Assembly: GCF_001613325.1 (NCBI RefSeq) | Contig: NZ_BDCD01000002.1 | Coordinates: 310,001 to 374,000 of the forward strand | From: Nocardia yamanashiensis NBRC 100130 | GTDB lineage: Bacteria; Actinomycetota; Actinomycetes; Mycobacteriales; Mycobacteriaceae | Length of the DNA stretch: 64,000 nucleotides | Direction of reading: 5' to 3' | Shown: piece by piece, positions 27,543 to 35,353 of the stretch | How the letters are laid out: each line of letters opens with the position of its first letter | Position numbering within the stretch: position 1 is the stretch's first letter | Made by a program: the position numbers and the translations under genes | Notes under the pieces: model-generated | What the model saw: the letters and a program-made list of their open reading frames with translations, nothing else | Database searches by the model: none | What the model was told of the DNA's origin: nothing

Positions 27543-29189
27543 GTGCCCGATCCACAGACCATGCCACAGGCATTCCAGCGCCAGGTGGCCGCCCACCCCG
27601 ATACCGTCGCACTTCGCAGCTACGACGGTGCGAAGAGCTATACGTGGGCCGAGTTCGATGCCGAAGTGCGCCGTATCGCCGGCGGGCTGGCGGCCCTCGG
27701 ACTCCGTCGAGGTGACGTTTTCGCCTCCCTGCTCACCAACCGGCCCGAGTTCAACCTCGCTGAGATGGCCGCCAACCATCTTGGCGCGACGACCTTCTCG
27801 ATCTACAACACCTCCGCCCCCGAGCAGATCAACTATCTGCTCGCCCACTCGGGTGCGAGGATCCTCGTGACCGAGCGCCAGTACCTTGCCAGGCTGCACG
27901 AGTCCGGCGCCGACATCGACCACGTCCTGGTCGTGGAGGACGGCGACCTCGACAGGCTCGAACCCACACCGGATTTCGACTTCGAAGCAGCGTGGAACGC
28001 GGTACTGCCCGACGATGTGCTGTGCATGATCTACACCTCCGGCACCACCGGTCCGCCGAAGGGCGTCGAGCACACCCACCGCGGTGTGCTGGCGATGGCG
28101 GCAGCGGTCACGAGTGCTTTCCCGCTCGAAAGCGGTGACCGCGTCATCTCGTATCTGCCGTCGGCACACGCCGCCGACCGATGCGTCACTTACTACTTCG
28201 GTGTCGTCTACGGCGTTCGACTGACGACCCTCAATGATCTGTCCAAGCTGCCGCAGACGCTGGCGCAGGTGCGGCCGACGGTGTTCTCGGCAGTTCCGCG
28301 CGTGTGGGAGAAGCTCAAGGCGGGCGTGGAATTGCAGCTCGCGGGTGATGACCAGTTGCGTGCCGGATTCGAGGCCGACGTTCCGCAGGTGATCGACGCG
28401 ATCCGCGCCGAGCTCGGACTCGACCAGGTGCGGTGGGCGATGTCCGGTGCTGCGGCCTGCCCGCTGGGCGTCTTCGATTTCCTGCGAAAGCTACGCATTC
28501 CGGTCACCGACATCTGGGGCATGTCCGAGATCGGCCTGGCCACCGCCGCACCGCCGGAACTGGCCAAACCCGGCACCATCGGCACCCTGCTGCCCGGCTA
28601 CGAAGGCCGGGTGCTCGAGGACGGCGAGCTGTTGATCCGCGCGCCGTTCACCATGAAGGGCTATCGCAACGACCCGGTGCAGACCGCCGAGGCCAAGGAT
28701 GCCGACGGCTGGGTACACACCGGCGACGTGGTGACGGTGGACGATGAGGGTTACTACACCATCGTCGACCGCAAGAAGGAGCTCATCATCAACGCGGGCG
28801 GCAAGAACATGTCGCCCAGCAATATCGAGAGCGCCATCTCCACCTCCTCGATCCTCATCGACAAGGTGATCGCGATCGGTGACGGGCGGCCCTACAACGT
28901 CGCCCTCATCACGCTGGACGGCGCAGCGGTGCCGGCGTTCGCGGAGAAGTTCGGGATCGAACCCGATCCGGCAGTGCTGGCCAAGGACGCCCGGGTGCTC
29001 GAGGTCGTGCGGCAAGGCGTGGACCAGGGCAATGCCAAACTCGCCCGGGTGGAGCAGATCAAGAAATTCGCCGTGCTCCCGACTCTCTGGAACGAGGGCG
29101 GGGACGAGCTGACCCCGACCGGAAAGTTGCGGCGCAAGCCCATCAACGCCAAGTACGCGGCGGATATCGAAGCGCTGTACGCCGAATGA
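27543..29189 (+). CDS. Long-chain fatty acid (acyl)-CoA ligase, FadD11/FadD15-like
   Basis: A 548-aa AMP-forming ligase. P-loop motif MIYTSGTTGPPKGVEHTH (about 162-179), the A5 motif DIWGMSEIGLATAAPP, the A7 motif DGWVHTGDVVTVDDEGYYTI, the A8 motif IVDRKKELIINAGGKNMSP and the C-terminal catalytic Lys in LTPTGKLRRKPI. The sequence follows the long-chain FadD11/FadD15 type rather than FadD17/FadD19. GTG 27543 has CAGGAG nearby. Preceded by operator site 3. It probably activates the carboxylate released or produced in the pathway. Confidence 0.92.
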   Translation: MPDPQTMPQAFQRQVAAHPDTVALRSYDGAKSYTWAEFDAEVRRIAGGLAALGLRRGDVFASLLTNRPEFNLAEMAANHLGATTFSIYNTSAPEQINYLLAHSGARILVTERQYLARLHESGADIDHVLVVEDGDLDRLEPTPDFDFEAAWNAVLPDDVLCMIYTSGTTGPPKGVEHTHRGVLAMAAAVTSAFPLESGDRVISYLPSAHAADRCVTYYFGVVYGVRLTTLNDLSKLPQTLAQVRPTVFSAVPRVWEKLKAGVELQLAGDDQLRAGFEADVPQVIDAIRAELGLDQVRWAMSGAAACPLGVFDFLRKLRIPVTDIWGMSEIGLATAAPPELAKPGTIGTLLPGYEGRVLEDGELLIRAPFTMKGYRNDPVQTAEAKDADGWVHTGDVVTVDDEGYYTIVDRKKELIINAGGKNMSPSNIESAISTSSILIDKVIAIGDGRPYNVALITLDGAAVPAFAEKFGIEPDPAVLAKDARVLEVVRQGVDQGNAKLARVEQIKKFAVLPTLWNEGGDELTPTGKLRRKPINAKYAADIEALYAE

Positions 29190-29236
29190 TGTTGTCCGCG
29201 AACAGGTTGTGAACCATCCGAGGAAGGGAGGCCCGG

Positions 29237-30169
29237 GTGGTTCTGTATACGGAGACCGACGAGTCGATCCATCGAGCGCGTGCCCTGCGTGGCGCGGTCG
29301 AGCCGTTCGCCGGGCAGGTGTACTTCGCGCCGGAGTGCCACGCCGCCTACGAACGTCTCGGTTTCGCGCCCGGCGGATCACTGGGCAATGTCCGGACCCC
29401 TGATGCTGCAGCGTATTTCACGAGTCGCGGCGCGGCGATGGGCCAGGTCGCCGGCCACGTGGTCGCCGCGGCCTTCGCAGTGTTCGAGCCGGGCGTTGTC
29501 ATGGCGGGTGTCGAACAGGGTTGGCGGCTCACCGACGCGGCGACGATATCCGCGGCGCGTACCGCCGGCGCGATCGCACAACTCGAACGGGTGCTGGGAC
29601 CGCGTCCCGCCGGGATCGAGCGCGTGGCCGCCCTGCTGGCGCGAGCGGTGGAACCGCTACGGCCGGAAGGGCGGCCGCTGTTCGCTGGTATGTGTTCGCT
29701 CGACCTGCCCGACGGACCGCTCGGTCGCGCCTGGCGGCTGGCCGATTGCTTGCGGGAGTATCGCGGCGACTCGCATACGGCGGCCTGGAATGCGGCCGGA
29801 TACGACGCCGCCGAGATCGGTCTGGTCGGCGAGCTGGTGCGCGGGTTGCCCCCGCGTACTTACGTCCGGTCGCGCGGTTGGACGACGCGGCAGCTCGATG
29901 CGGCGCACGAGCGACTGATGGCACGTGGCCACGTCGATGCCGAGGGGCTCACCGCGGCGGGCGTGCGGGCGCGGGAAGCCGTCGAGATCGCGACGGATCG
30001 GCAATTGCACAGCGCGACAGAGGCATTGGGTGACGACCTCGACGAGCTCATCGGTGTGCTGGAAGCCTGGGGCGCGGCGCTGAAGGTGGGCAGCTATCCC
30101 GATCTGAGCGGTGCGGCTCGGTTCGAGTCGGCCCGGATCGTCAGCTACGGAACGGGTTCGAGCGAATGA
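29237..30169 (+). CDS. SCO6745-family protein, copy 1 (HTH-like, function unknown)
   Basis: A 310-aa soluble, largely helical protein of a family common in actinobacteria and usually named after SCO6745. Visible family blocks are RALRGAVEPFAGQVYFAPE, TSRGAAMGQVAGHVVAAAFA, the DCLREYRGDSHTAAW motif with a conserved Arg-Gly-Asp-x-His, and WTTRQLDAAHERLMARGHVD, which looks like a winged-helix segment. No catalytic function is established. The next gene is a clear paralog and overlaps it by 4 bp, so this is a tandem duplication. It follows fadD in the same direction after 47 bp. Confidence 0.8.
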   Translation: MVLYTETDESIHRARALRGAVEPFAGQVYFAPECHAAYERLGFAPGGSLGNVRTPDAAAYFTSRGAAMGQVAGHVVAAAFAVFEPGVVMAGVEQGWRLTDAATISAARTAGAIAQLERVLGPRPAGIERVAALLARAVEPLRPEGRPLFAGMCSLDLPDGPLGRAWRLADCLREYRGDSHTAAWNAAGYDAAEIGLVGELVRGLPPRTYVRSRGWTTRQLDAAHERLMARGHVDAEGLTAAGVRAREAVEIATDRQLHSATEALGDDLDELIGVLEAWGAALKVGSYPDLSGAARFESARIVSYGTGSSE

Positions 30170-31086
30170 TCACCGATGCCGAAGTCAGTGCCCGAGCGCG
30201 CGCCTTGTGGGCCGCACTCGAGCCGTTCGCCGGGCAGGTGTACTTCTCCGCCGAAGCGAATGCCGAATACACGGCGCTCGGATTCGGCGCGGGCCGCGGG
30301 GCGCTGCCCGGCGGCGTGCAGACCTCGAATCGCGATGCGTACAACACCAGTCGCGGCTCGGCCCTCGGGTACGCCTCCGGCGCGGTCGTCGCCGCGGCGT
30401 TCGCCGTATTCGAACCGGACATGGTCACGGCAGCGGTCGAGCGTGGCTGGATGATCACCGATCCCGCCTCGATCGCCGCCGCCCGCCGGCGCGGGGCCAC
30501 GAACTCTTTGCGCCGGATGATCGGCGCGAAACCCGGCGGCCTCGATCGCGTGATCGAACTGCTCACTCGCGCAATCGAACCCTTGCCGGTGGCGGGCCGG
30601 CCGCTGTTCGCCGGACTGTGCGCGCTCGATCTGCCCGGCGACCCACTCGGTCGGGCTTGGGTGCTGGCCGACCGGCTCCGTGAGTACCGCGGTGACTCGC
30701 ACACCGCGGCCTGGCTCGCGGCGGGGTTCGACGCAGTCGAGATCGGGCTCCTCAGCGAGCGGTGGTGGGATTTGCCGCCCCGCACCTACATGCACACCAG
30801 GGCCTGGACCGACGCGCAACTAGATGCCGCCACGTGCCGCCTGCGCGAACGTGGCCTGCTCGACGGTGAACGGCTGTCCTCGGCCGGACGGGTGGCGCGT
30901 GAGGAGATCGAAACGGCAACCGACCGCCAGCTGCGACCTGCGATCGAGGCGCTGCGCGGCGACATCGGCGAGCTGCTCGATGCGGTCGGCCGCTGGAGCG
31001 CGGCGATTCAGGCCGCGGGAGGCTACCCCGACCTCTACGGCGCGCAGATCGCCGCACGGGCAGCGGCCCAGCGTCGGCAGCGGTAG
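30166..31086 (+). CDS. SCO6745-family protein, copy 2
   Basis: The 306-aa paralog of the preceding protein shares nearly every block: LWAALEPFAGQVYFSAE, NTSRGSALGYASGAVVAAAF, DRLREYRGDSHTAAWLAAGF and WTDAQLDAATCRLRERGLL. Identity by eye is around half. ATGA overlap with copy 1 suggests translation in equal amounts and possibly a heteromeric complex. The conserved REYRGDSHTAAW segment is the most likely functional site. The role in the catabolic island is unknown. Confidence 0.8.
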   Translation: MITDAEVSARARALWAALEPFAGQVYFSAEANAEYTALGFGAGRGALPGGVQTSNRDAYNTSRGSALGYASGAVVAAAFAVFEPDMVTAAVERGWMITDPASIAAARRRGATNSLRRMIGAKPGGLDRVIELLTRAIEPLPVAGRPLFAGLCALDLPGDPLGRAWVLADRLREYRGDSHTAAWLAAGFDAVEIGLLSERWWDLPPRTYMHTRAWTDAQLDAATCRLRERGLLDGERLSSAGRVAREEIETATDRQLRPAIEALRGDIGELLDAVGRWSAAIQAAGGYPDLYGAQIAARAAAQRRQR

Positions 31087-31123
31087 GTCGCCCGTCGTCC
31101 CGGAGAGGCCACGACATAGCTAT

Positions 31124-31141
31124 TGACTGTACGGGCGGTCA
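31124..31141. promoter_or_regulatory. TetR-type operator site 4
   Basis: TGACTGTACGGGCGGTCA, a perfect match. Its left half overlaps a TTGACT -35 (31123-31128), with TATTAT (31148-31153) as the -10. It controls the ADH/ALDH unit starting at 31236. Confidence 0.85.
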
Positions 31142-31235
31142 GTATCGTATTATGTGTGCAGTGCACACGAATCTCCGAAAGGTGTGGCAACGTGGCCTCT
31201 TTCTCCAGCGCGCCCGCTCGTTCCCATAGCGCGTC

Positions 31236-32345
31236 ATGACATCCGTTCGCACGCGTGCGGCGGTACTGCGCGCCGCCGACGGTCCCTTCCGGATCGAGGA
31301 TGTCGAGCTCGACGCACCCGGATATGGGCAGGTTCTCGTTCGCATCGCGGGAACCGGCATCTGCCACAGCGACTTCCTGCCCCGCACCCCGATGTGCAAG
31401 CCGCCGATCATCGCGGGGCACGAGGGGGCGGGCGAGGTCATCGATCTGGGGCCCGGCGTCACCGACCTCGCGGTGGGCGACCATGTGGTGCTGTCGTTCG
31501 ACTTCTGCGGCGCCTGCCGCAATTGCCTCGATGCCCAGCCCGCCTACTGCGAATCCTTCTGGCCGCGCAATATGTCCGGCTTCCGCCCGGGCCGGCCGAC
31601 CACCGTGCGGGATGCCGCCGGGGAGCCGGTCATGGGCAATTGGTTCGGGCAGTCGTCGTTCGCCGGACTCAGTGTGGTGTCGGCGCGCAATGCCATCAAG
31701 GTCGATCCGGCGCTGCCGATCGAGCTGCTGGGACCGCTGTCCTGCGGCATATTGACCGGCGCGGGTTCGGTTTTCACCTCCCTCGGCGTCGGCGCCGGAG
31801 ACTCGCTGGCGGTCTTCGGCACCGGCACGGTGGGACTGTCGGCCGTCATGGCGGCCAAGGTGGCCGGGGCCGGCACCATCGTCGCGGTCGACCGCAATCC
31901 GGATCGGCTGATTCTGGCCGAAAAGCTCGGGGCCACACACGCTTTCGTAGCTGATGCGGACAATCTGACGGAGACGATCAAGGCGCTGGTCCCCGGCGGG
32001 CTGGACTTCTCCCTCGACACCACGGGAGTGCCGGAGGTGGTGTCGAGCGCCATCGACGTGTTGCGGCTGCGCGGGGTGTGCGGCTGTGTCGGTGTGCAGC
32101 TGAAACCATTGACGGTCCGCCCGGATCAGCTGGCCCTCGGTCGCACCGTCAAAGGCATTCTCGAAGGCGACAGCGTGCCGAAACTGATGATTCCCAAGCT
32201 GATCGAGCTGTGGCGGCAGGACCGCTTCCCGTTCCACGAACTGATCGAATTCTTCCCGCTCACGCGCATCGATGCCGCCGAGCAGGCCATGAAATCCGGT
32301 GCGGTGATCAAACCCGTACTGGTTCCAGGAAAGGACACCCAATGA
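31236..32345 (+). CDS. Zinc-dependent alcohol dehydrogenase (MDR family, AdhB/aryl-alcohol type)
   Basis: A 369-aa medium-chain dehydrogenase. Catalytic zinc ligands in GICHSDFLP and GHEGAGEVIDLG, structural zinc Cys cluster CGACRNCLDAQPAYC, and the Rossmann motif VFGTGTVGLSAVMAAKV with Asp in AVDRNPDR, indicating NAD preference. The length and closing segment KSGAVIKPVLV are typical of aryl-alcohol or bulky primary alcohol dehydrogenases. ATG 31236 is the first possible start because an in-frame TAG lies just upstream. It overlaps the ALDH gene by ATGA; together they would oxidise a primary alcohol to the acid, consistent with P450 chemistry nearby. Confidence 0.92.
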   Translation: MTSVRTRAAVLRAADGPFRIEDVELDAPGYGQVLVRIAGTGICHSDFLPRTPMCKPPIIAGHEGAGEVIDLGPGVTDLAVGDHVVLSFDFCGACRNCLDAQPAYCESFWPRNMSGFRPGRPTTVRDAAGEPVMGNWFGQSSFAGLSVVSARNAIKVDPALPIELLGPLSCGILTGAGSVFTSLGVGAGDSLAVFGTGTVGLSAVMAAKVAGAGTIVAVDRNPDRLILAEKLGATHAFVADADNLTETIKALVPGGLDFSLDTTGVPEVVSSAIDVLRLRGVCGCVGVQLKPLTVRPDQLALGRTVKGILEGDSVPKLMIPKLIELWRQDRFPFHELIEFFPLTRIDAAEQAMKSGAVIKPVLVPGKDTQ

Positions 32346-33787
32346 CCGTGGATTACGGCTCGCTGTACATCGGAGGGGTGTGGACCCGGCCGTCGTCGGA
32401 GCGGCGGATCGAAGCGTATTCGGCGAGCACCGAGGAGCTGCTGGGCACCGTGCCCGCCGGCGGCCCGGCCGATATCGATGCGGCGGTGGCCGCCGCGCGG
32501 CGGGCTTTCGACGATCCGAACGGATGGGCGACCTGGGAACCGGCGCGCCGCGCTACGGTCCTGGAGCGCTTCGCGGTCGAATTGCTCGCGCGCAGTGATG
32601 AAATGGTGCGCCGGGTGAGTGGACAGAACGGTATGCCGATTCGCTTCGGCAAACCCGTCGAGGGCACCGTCCCGGCGACCATGCTCCGCTACTACGCCGA
32701 GCTCATCCGGCAGCTGCCCACCGCCGAGGTGCGCCGATCGCTCGTAGTCGGCAAGACCGAGGTGCGCCGCGAACCCCTCGGCGTGGTCGGCGCGATCGTG
32801 CCGTGGAACTTCCCGCAGACCCTTGCCTTCTTCAAGATCGCCCCCGCACTGGCCGCCGGCTGCACTGTCGTGATGAAACCATCCTCGGAGACCGTGCTCG
32901 ACGCCATGCTGGTCGCCGAGGCCGCCGCGGCGGCGGAACTGCCTGCGGGCGTGCTGAATATCGTTCCCGGCTCAGGACGCACGGCAGGCGCGCACCTGGT
33001 CGCCCATCCGGGCGTGGACAAGATCGCGTTCACCGGCTCCACCGATGCCGGGCGCGCGATTGCGGAAACCTGTGGGCGACTGCTGAAGCCGGTCACCTTG
33101 GAGCTCGGCGGCAAGTCCGCGGCCTTGATCCTCGAGGATGCCGACCTCTCGGCCGTCATCCCGAACCTGTTCGCGGCCAGCCTCATGAACCAGGGCCAGA
33201 GCTGCTACATCTGCACCCGCATTCTCGCGCCGCGCAGCCGCTACGGCGAGGTCGTGGACGCGCTCAGCGATATGGTGCGCTCACTGAAAATCGGTGACCC
33301 CCTGGACCGTTCGACGGTCATCGGCCCGGTGGCCAGCGCCGCGCAGCGGGAGATCATCGAGGGCTACATCGCCAAGGGCAAGGCCGAAGGCGGGCGCATC
33401 ACCGTCGGCGGCAGCCGCCCCGCCGGGTTCGACCGCGGCTGGTACGTCGAGCCGACCGTCTTCGCGGACGTGGACAACAACTCCACCATCGCGCGCGAGG
33501 AGATCTTCGGCCCCGTGCTCGCGGTCATCCCCTTCGACGACGACGCGGACGCGGTGCGCCAGGCCAACGACTCACCCTACGGCCTCGGCGGCACCGTCTG
33601 GACCTCCGACGCGGAACGCGGTGCGGCCCTGGCCCGCCGGGTGCAGACCGGCAGCATCGGCGTCAACGGCTACACGATGGACCATGGCGCACCGTTCGGC
33701 GGTGTCAAGGACAGCGGCCTGGGCCGCGAGCTCGGACCCGAGGGCCTGGCCGCGTACCAGCAGTACAAGTCGATCTATCTGCCGTGA
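32342..33787 (+). CDS. NAD(P)-dependent aldehyde dehydrogenase
   Basis: A 481-aa ALDH superfamily protein. Key motifs: VPWNFPQTL (oxyanion Asn), KPSSETVLDA (cofactor Lys), FTGSTDAGRAI, the general base in LELGGKSAAL, the catalytic Cys in MNQGQSCYICTRI, and REEIFGPVLAVIPF. The C-terminus has GAPFGGVKDSGLGRELG. It likely oxidises the aldehyde made by the coupled ADH to the carboxylic acid that a FadD then activates. ATG 32342 overlaps the ADH stop. A decayed second ALDH gene follows directly. Confidence 0.94.
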   Translation: MTVDYGSLYIGGVWTRPSSERRIEAYSASTEELLGTVPAGGPADIDAAVAAARRAFDDPNGWATWEPARRATVLERFAVELLARSDEMVRRVSGQNGMPIRFGKPVEGTVPATMLRYYAELIRQLPTAEVRRSLVVGKTEVRREPLGVVGAIVPWNFPQTLAFFKIAPALAAGCTVVMKPSSETVLDAMLVAEAAAAAELPAGVLNIVPGSGRTAGAHLVAHPGVDKIAFTGSTDAGRAIAETCGRLLKPVTLELGGKSAALILEDADLSAVIPNLFAASLMNQGQSCYICTRILAPRSRYGEVVDALSDMVRSLKIGDPLDRSTVIGPVASAAQREIIEGYIAKGKAEGGRITVGGSRPAGFDRGWYVEPTVFADVDNNSTIAREEIFGPVLAVIPFDDDADAVRQANDSPYGLGGTVWTSDAERGAALARRVQTGSIGVNGYTMDHGAPFGGVKDSGLGRELGPEGLAAYQQYKSIYLP

Positions 33788-33821
33788 TGTTGAGGGGGCG
33801 ACAGGCGAAGTATCAACCACC

Positions 33822-34183
33822 GTGAGACAAACCGGCGCCGAACCACAGGGTCCGGCCGAACTCATCGTTGTCAACCCGGCGACCGGGACACAGATCGGTA
33901 CCGTTCCCGTCCGGACGCCGCCGAGGTCGCCGCACTCGCCGAACGCGGGAAGTTCGCCATCGACGGTCCGGGGCGCTTCGGGCCACTCATCCCCATCGTG
34001 AAGGTCGCCGATGCGGAGGAAGCCCTGCGGCCGGCCAACGACTCGAAATATGGTCTCGCCGCGACGATCCGACCCGCGACCGCAAGCGAGGCGAGCGGGC
34101 GGGCAAGGGCGCGAACCTGCGGCCCCGGGCCCTGCTGGCCGCCCGCAAGATCGGTCGAATCGACTGATCGACCAACTGTGTGA
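33822..34183 (+). pseudogene. Decayed aldehyde dehydrogenase gene (N-terminus fused to C-terminal segment, frameshifted)
   Basis: From GTG 33822 the frame reads ELIVVNPATGTQIGTVPV, an ALDH N-terminus. One base is missing near 33917, after which another frame continues as EVAALAERG and then jumps to FAIDGPGRFGPLIPIVKVAD and AEEALRPANDSKYGLAATI, which belongs to the C-terminal third of ALDHs. The central cofactor and Cys region is deleted. The end runs into an unrelated Arg-rich stretch to a stop at 34183. This explains most of the 456-bp gap between the ALDH and phosphotransferase genes. Confidence 0.8.
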
Positions 34184-34243
34184 AAGCTGCAGCCGCCCAA
34201 TGGTTTCGGCGGGTATGTGACGGATGGAAGACATGAGGAAGAG

Positions 34244-35296
34244 ATGACCGTTCGGATGATCGGCGATTGGGCCGAGATCGTGGACCTGTCGGCGCTCGGC
34301 GGGTGGATGGATGCGCAGGGGCTGCCAGAGGGGGAGATCACCGATCTCGCCCCGCTGGGCGGCGGCACGCAGAACATCATGCTGCGGTTCGCGCGTGGCG
34401 GCCGTGAGTTCGTCATGCGCCGCCCGCCGAAACATCCCCGAGCGGTGAGCAACGAGGTGCTGCGTCGGGAGGCGCGTCTGCTCGGCGCGCTGCGCGAAAC
34501 CGACGTGACCACACCACGTTTGATCGCGGCCTGTATGGATGAGTCCGTGCTCGGCGGCTCGGTGTTCTATCTGATGGACCCGGTGGACGGCTTCAATCCG
34601 GGGGCGGAGCTGCCTGACGCGTACGCCGGAGACGACTCGATGCGGCATGCGATGGCGCTGTCGGCGGTCGAGGGCATTGCCCGGCTCGGGAATGTCGACT
34701 ACGAAGCTCTGGGGCTGGCCGATTTCGGCAAACCCGACGGGTTCCTGGAGCGTCAGGTGTCACGTTGGCTGCGTGAGCTCGAGGGTTACGGCACCAACGA
34801 TGGCTATAGCGGGCCGGATATCCCGCATCTGGACCGGGTCGCGCGCTGGCTGGAGGGCAACCGCCCGCGGAGCTGGCGGCCGGGCATCATGCACGGCGAC
34901 TGCCACCTGGCCAATATGATGTTCCGTTGGGACGTACCGGAATTGGCGGCGATGGTCGACTGGGAGATGTCTACCATCGGTGATCCACTTCTGGATCTCG
35001 GCTGGCAGATCGCGACGAGCCCGGCCGGTGCGGCGGGTGCGGCGGTGACCCCGGCGTTGGCTGCCGCCGGGGGAGTGCCGACCGCCGCGGAGATGATCGA
35101 GCACTATGCGCGATTCTCCGATCGGGATCTGAGTGCGATCAGCTGGTACACCGTGCTGGCGGGATTCAAGCTGGGAATCATCCTGGAGGGCACGTACGCG
35201 CGCGCCGCGGCGGGCAAAGCGCCCCGGGAGATAGGCGACAAGTTGCACGGGATCACCGTGCAGTTGTTCGCCGAGGCGGCCGCACTCATCGGCTGA
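34244..35296 (+). CDS. Phosphotransferase family protein (APH-like, FadE36-type kinase domain)
   Basis: A 350-aa kinase-fold protein. ITDLAPLGGGTQNIMLRF and EFVMRRPPKHPR (ATP-binding Lys/Arg region, about 25-60), catalytic MHGDCHLANMMF (HGDxxxxN), and the metal Asp in AMVDWEMSTIGDPLLDLGW. This is the phosphotransferase type found alone or fused to acyl-CoA dehydrogenases in actinobacterial and mammalian (ACAD10/11) lipid catabolism, where phosphorylation of 4-hydroxyacyl-CoA initiates its breakdown. ATG 34244 has GAGGAAGAG upstream; ATG 34217 is a weaker option. A strong hairpin terminator follows. Confidence 0.87.
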   Translation: MTVRMIGDWAEIVDLSALGGWMDAQGLPEGEITDLAPLGGGTQNIMLRFARGGREFVMRRPPKHPRAVSNEVLRREARLLGALRETDVTTPRLIAACMDESVLGGSVFYLMDPVDGFNPGAELPDAYAGDDSMRHAMALSAVEGIARLGNVDYEALGLADFGKPDGFLERQVSRWLRELEGYGTNDGYSGPDIPHLDRVARWLEGNRPRSWRPGIMHGDCHLANMMFRWDVPELAAMVDWEMSTIGDPLLDLGWQIATSPAGAAGAAVTPALAAAGGVPTAAEMIEHYARFSDRDLSAISWYTVLAGFKLGIILEGTYARAAAGKAPREIGDKLHGITVQLFAEAAALIG

Positions 35297-35308
35297 GGCC
35301 GCGACGGC

Positions 35309-35345
35309 GTGGGGCGGTGATCCTGACCCGGGATCACCGCCCCAC
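35309..35345. terminator. Bidirectional terminator between convergent genes
   Basis: A perfect 15-bp stem (35309-35323 with 35331-35345) and a 7-base loop between the phosphotransferase and ferredoxin reductase stops. There is no T run. Confidence 0.8.
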
Positions 35346-35353
35346 CGCTGTAT

